Shown: positions 5,898 to 6,593 of the stretch, in pieces
How the letters are laid out: the number at the start of each line of letters is the position of its first letter
Numbering within the stretch: the first letter of the stretch is position 1
Source of the DNA: Chitinophagales bacterium
GTDB taxonomy: Bacteria > Bacteroidota > Bacteroidia > Chitinophagales > Saprospiraceae
Direction: 5' to 3'
Assembly: GCA_013297575.1 (NCBI GenBank)
Contig: JAAFHO010000331.1
Location: 1 to 6,593, forward strand
DNA: 6,593 nt
Program-made: the position numbers and the translations under genes
The notes under the pieces: generated by a model
Databases searched by the model: none
What the model saw: the letters and a program-made list of their open reading frames with translations, nothing else
What the model was told of the DNA's origin: nothing

Positions 5898-6593
5898 ATG
5901 ATTAATATTACTTTTCCAGATGGCAACGTTCGTCAGTATGCCAAAGGAACAACCGCGATGGACGTTGCTAAGTCCATCAGCGAAGGCTTGGCGCGCAATG
6001 TATTGGTGGCCAAGGTAAACGGGGAAACGCGCGACCTTTTGCGCCCCATCAATGAGGACAGTACCATTACTTTCCTCAAATGGGAGGACAAAGAGGGCAA
6101 ACAAACCTATTGGCATTCCTCGGCGCACTTGCTCGCCGAAGCACTGCAAGCACTTTATCCGGATATGAAATTCGGTATCGGTCCTGCTATCGACAACGGT
6201 TTCTATTATGATGTGGATTCCGGCGAAAAACCCCTGACGGCTGCCGATTTGCCTAAAATTGAGCAAAAAATGCTCGAATTGGCGCGTAATAAATCCGTTT
6301 ATACGCGTACAGAAGTGAGCAAAGCCGATGCCATCAAGTATTTCACAGAAAAAGGCGACGAGTACAAACTCGAACTACTCGACCGCCTCGAGGATGGTAG
6401 CATTACGTTTTACCAACAGGGCGATTTTGTGGATCTTTGTAAAGGGCCCCATATTCCTAGCACCGAAACCATCAAAGCCGTCAAAATTACCAATTTGGCA
6501 GGTGCTTACTGGCTCGGCAAAACAGACCGCAAGCAATTGACACGCGTTTATGCCATTACTTTTCCTAAACAAAAGGAATTGGAAGACTATTTG
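5898..6593 (+). CDS. thrS: Threonyl-tRNA synthetase, N-terminal part (cut by window end)
   Basis: This class II synthetase charges tRNA-Thr with threonine in the cytoplasm. Only the first 232 codons are inside the window, with no stop, out of roughly 640-650 usual for the family. The TGS domain (about 1-60) starts MINITFPDGN, the typical family N-terminus, which fixes the ATG at 5898. The editing domain, which removes mischarged Ser from tRNA-Thr, follows with its full zinc-like/catalytic set: H73 and H77 in HSSAH, then D179, C181 and H185 in DLCKGPH. These align with H73, H77, D180, C182 and H186 of E. coli ThrRS. The aminoacylation core and anticodon-binding domain lie beyond the window. 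The same frame is open upstream to 5790 but has no ATG. Several Bacteroidota carry infC-rpmI-rplT after thrS, which I cannot see here. Confidence 0.96.
   Translation, partial: MINITFPDGNVRQYAKGTTAMDVAKSISEGLARNVLVAKVNGETRDLLRPINEDSTITFLKWEDKEGKQTYWHSSAHLLAEALQALYPDMKFGIGPAIDNGFYYDVDSGEKPLTAADLPKIEQKMLELARNKSVYTRTEVSKADAIKYFTEKGDEYKLELLDRLEDGSITFYQQGDFVDLCKGPHIPSTETIKAVKITNLAGAYWLGKTDRKQLTRVYAITFPKQKELEDYL

Noticed and set aside
5883..6266. Minus-strand open frame of 127 codons opposite thrS.
   Set aside because: It lies wholly antisense to strongly conserved ThrRS coding sequence, resembles no protein family I know, and is a frame shadow.

Overview
The window looks like an ordinary chromosomal stretch of a Bacteroidota genome, probably of the Chitinophagia, Saprospiria, Sphingobacteriia or Cytophagia type. 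The evidence is the promoter grammar and the protein types. Boxes matching or nearly matching TAnnTTTG precede the genes, no start codon has a clear Shine-Dalgarno sequence, and the soluble multi-PAS kinase has a 'VSHNLRSH' H-box followed by a stand-alone receiver. Species cannot be read from this sequence. I see no mobile element, CRISPR array, tRNA or rRNA, and no stretch over 300 bases lacks a gene.

Layout, left to right. Positions 1-243 hold a strong rightward intrinsic terminator, presumably for a gene outside the window, and a candidate promoter. Positions 244-3599 are a two-gene signalling operon: a 987-residue cytoplasmic histidine kinase with six predicted PAS domains, and a 131-residue single-domain response regulator whose ATG overlaps the kinase stop (ATGA). 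Positions 3736-5031 encode a 12-TM major facilitator transporter of the UMF1/Atg22-like family. It converges on ruvA (5652-5047, minus strand), and the two 3' ends share a 12-bp palindrome that contains both stop codons. ruvA and thrS are divergent across a 245-bp region with a recognisable promoter for each. thrS, rightward from 5898, is cut by the window end after 232 codons (TGS plus editing domain). It is preceded by a leader of about 140 nt that can form hairpins.

How the genes work together. Only the kinase and receiver are clearly functionally linked, as a phosphorelay whose input signal and output partner are both unknown. The transporter, the Holliday-junction protein RuvA and threonyl-tRNA synthetase look like independent neighbours. 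Lines counted by hand suggest that GC rises from about 35-43% in the signalling and transporter genes to about 50-55% in ruvA/thrS.

I did not find a convincing new biological system. The points most worth checking are the structured thrS leader, the apparently leaderless ruvA transcript, the stop-codon palindrome between the convergent genes, and the missing output of the PAS kinase/receiver pair.
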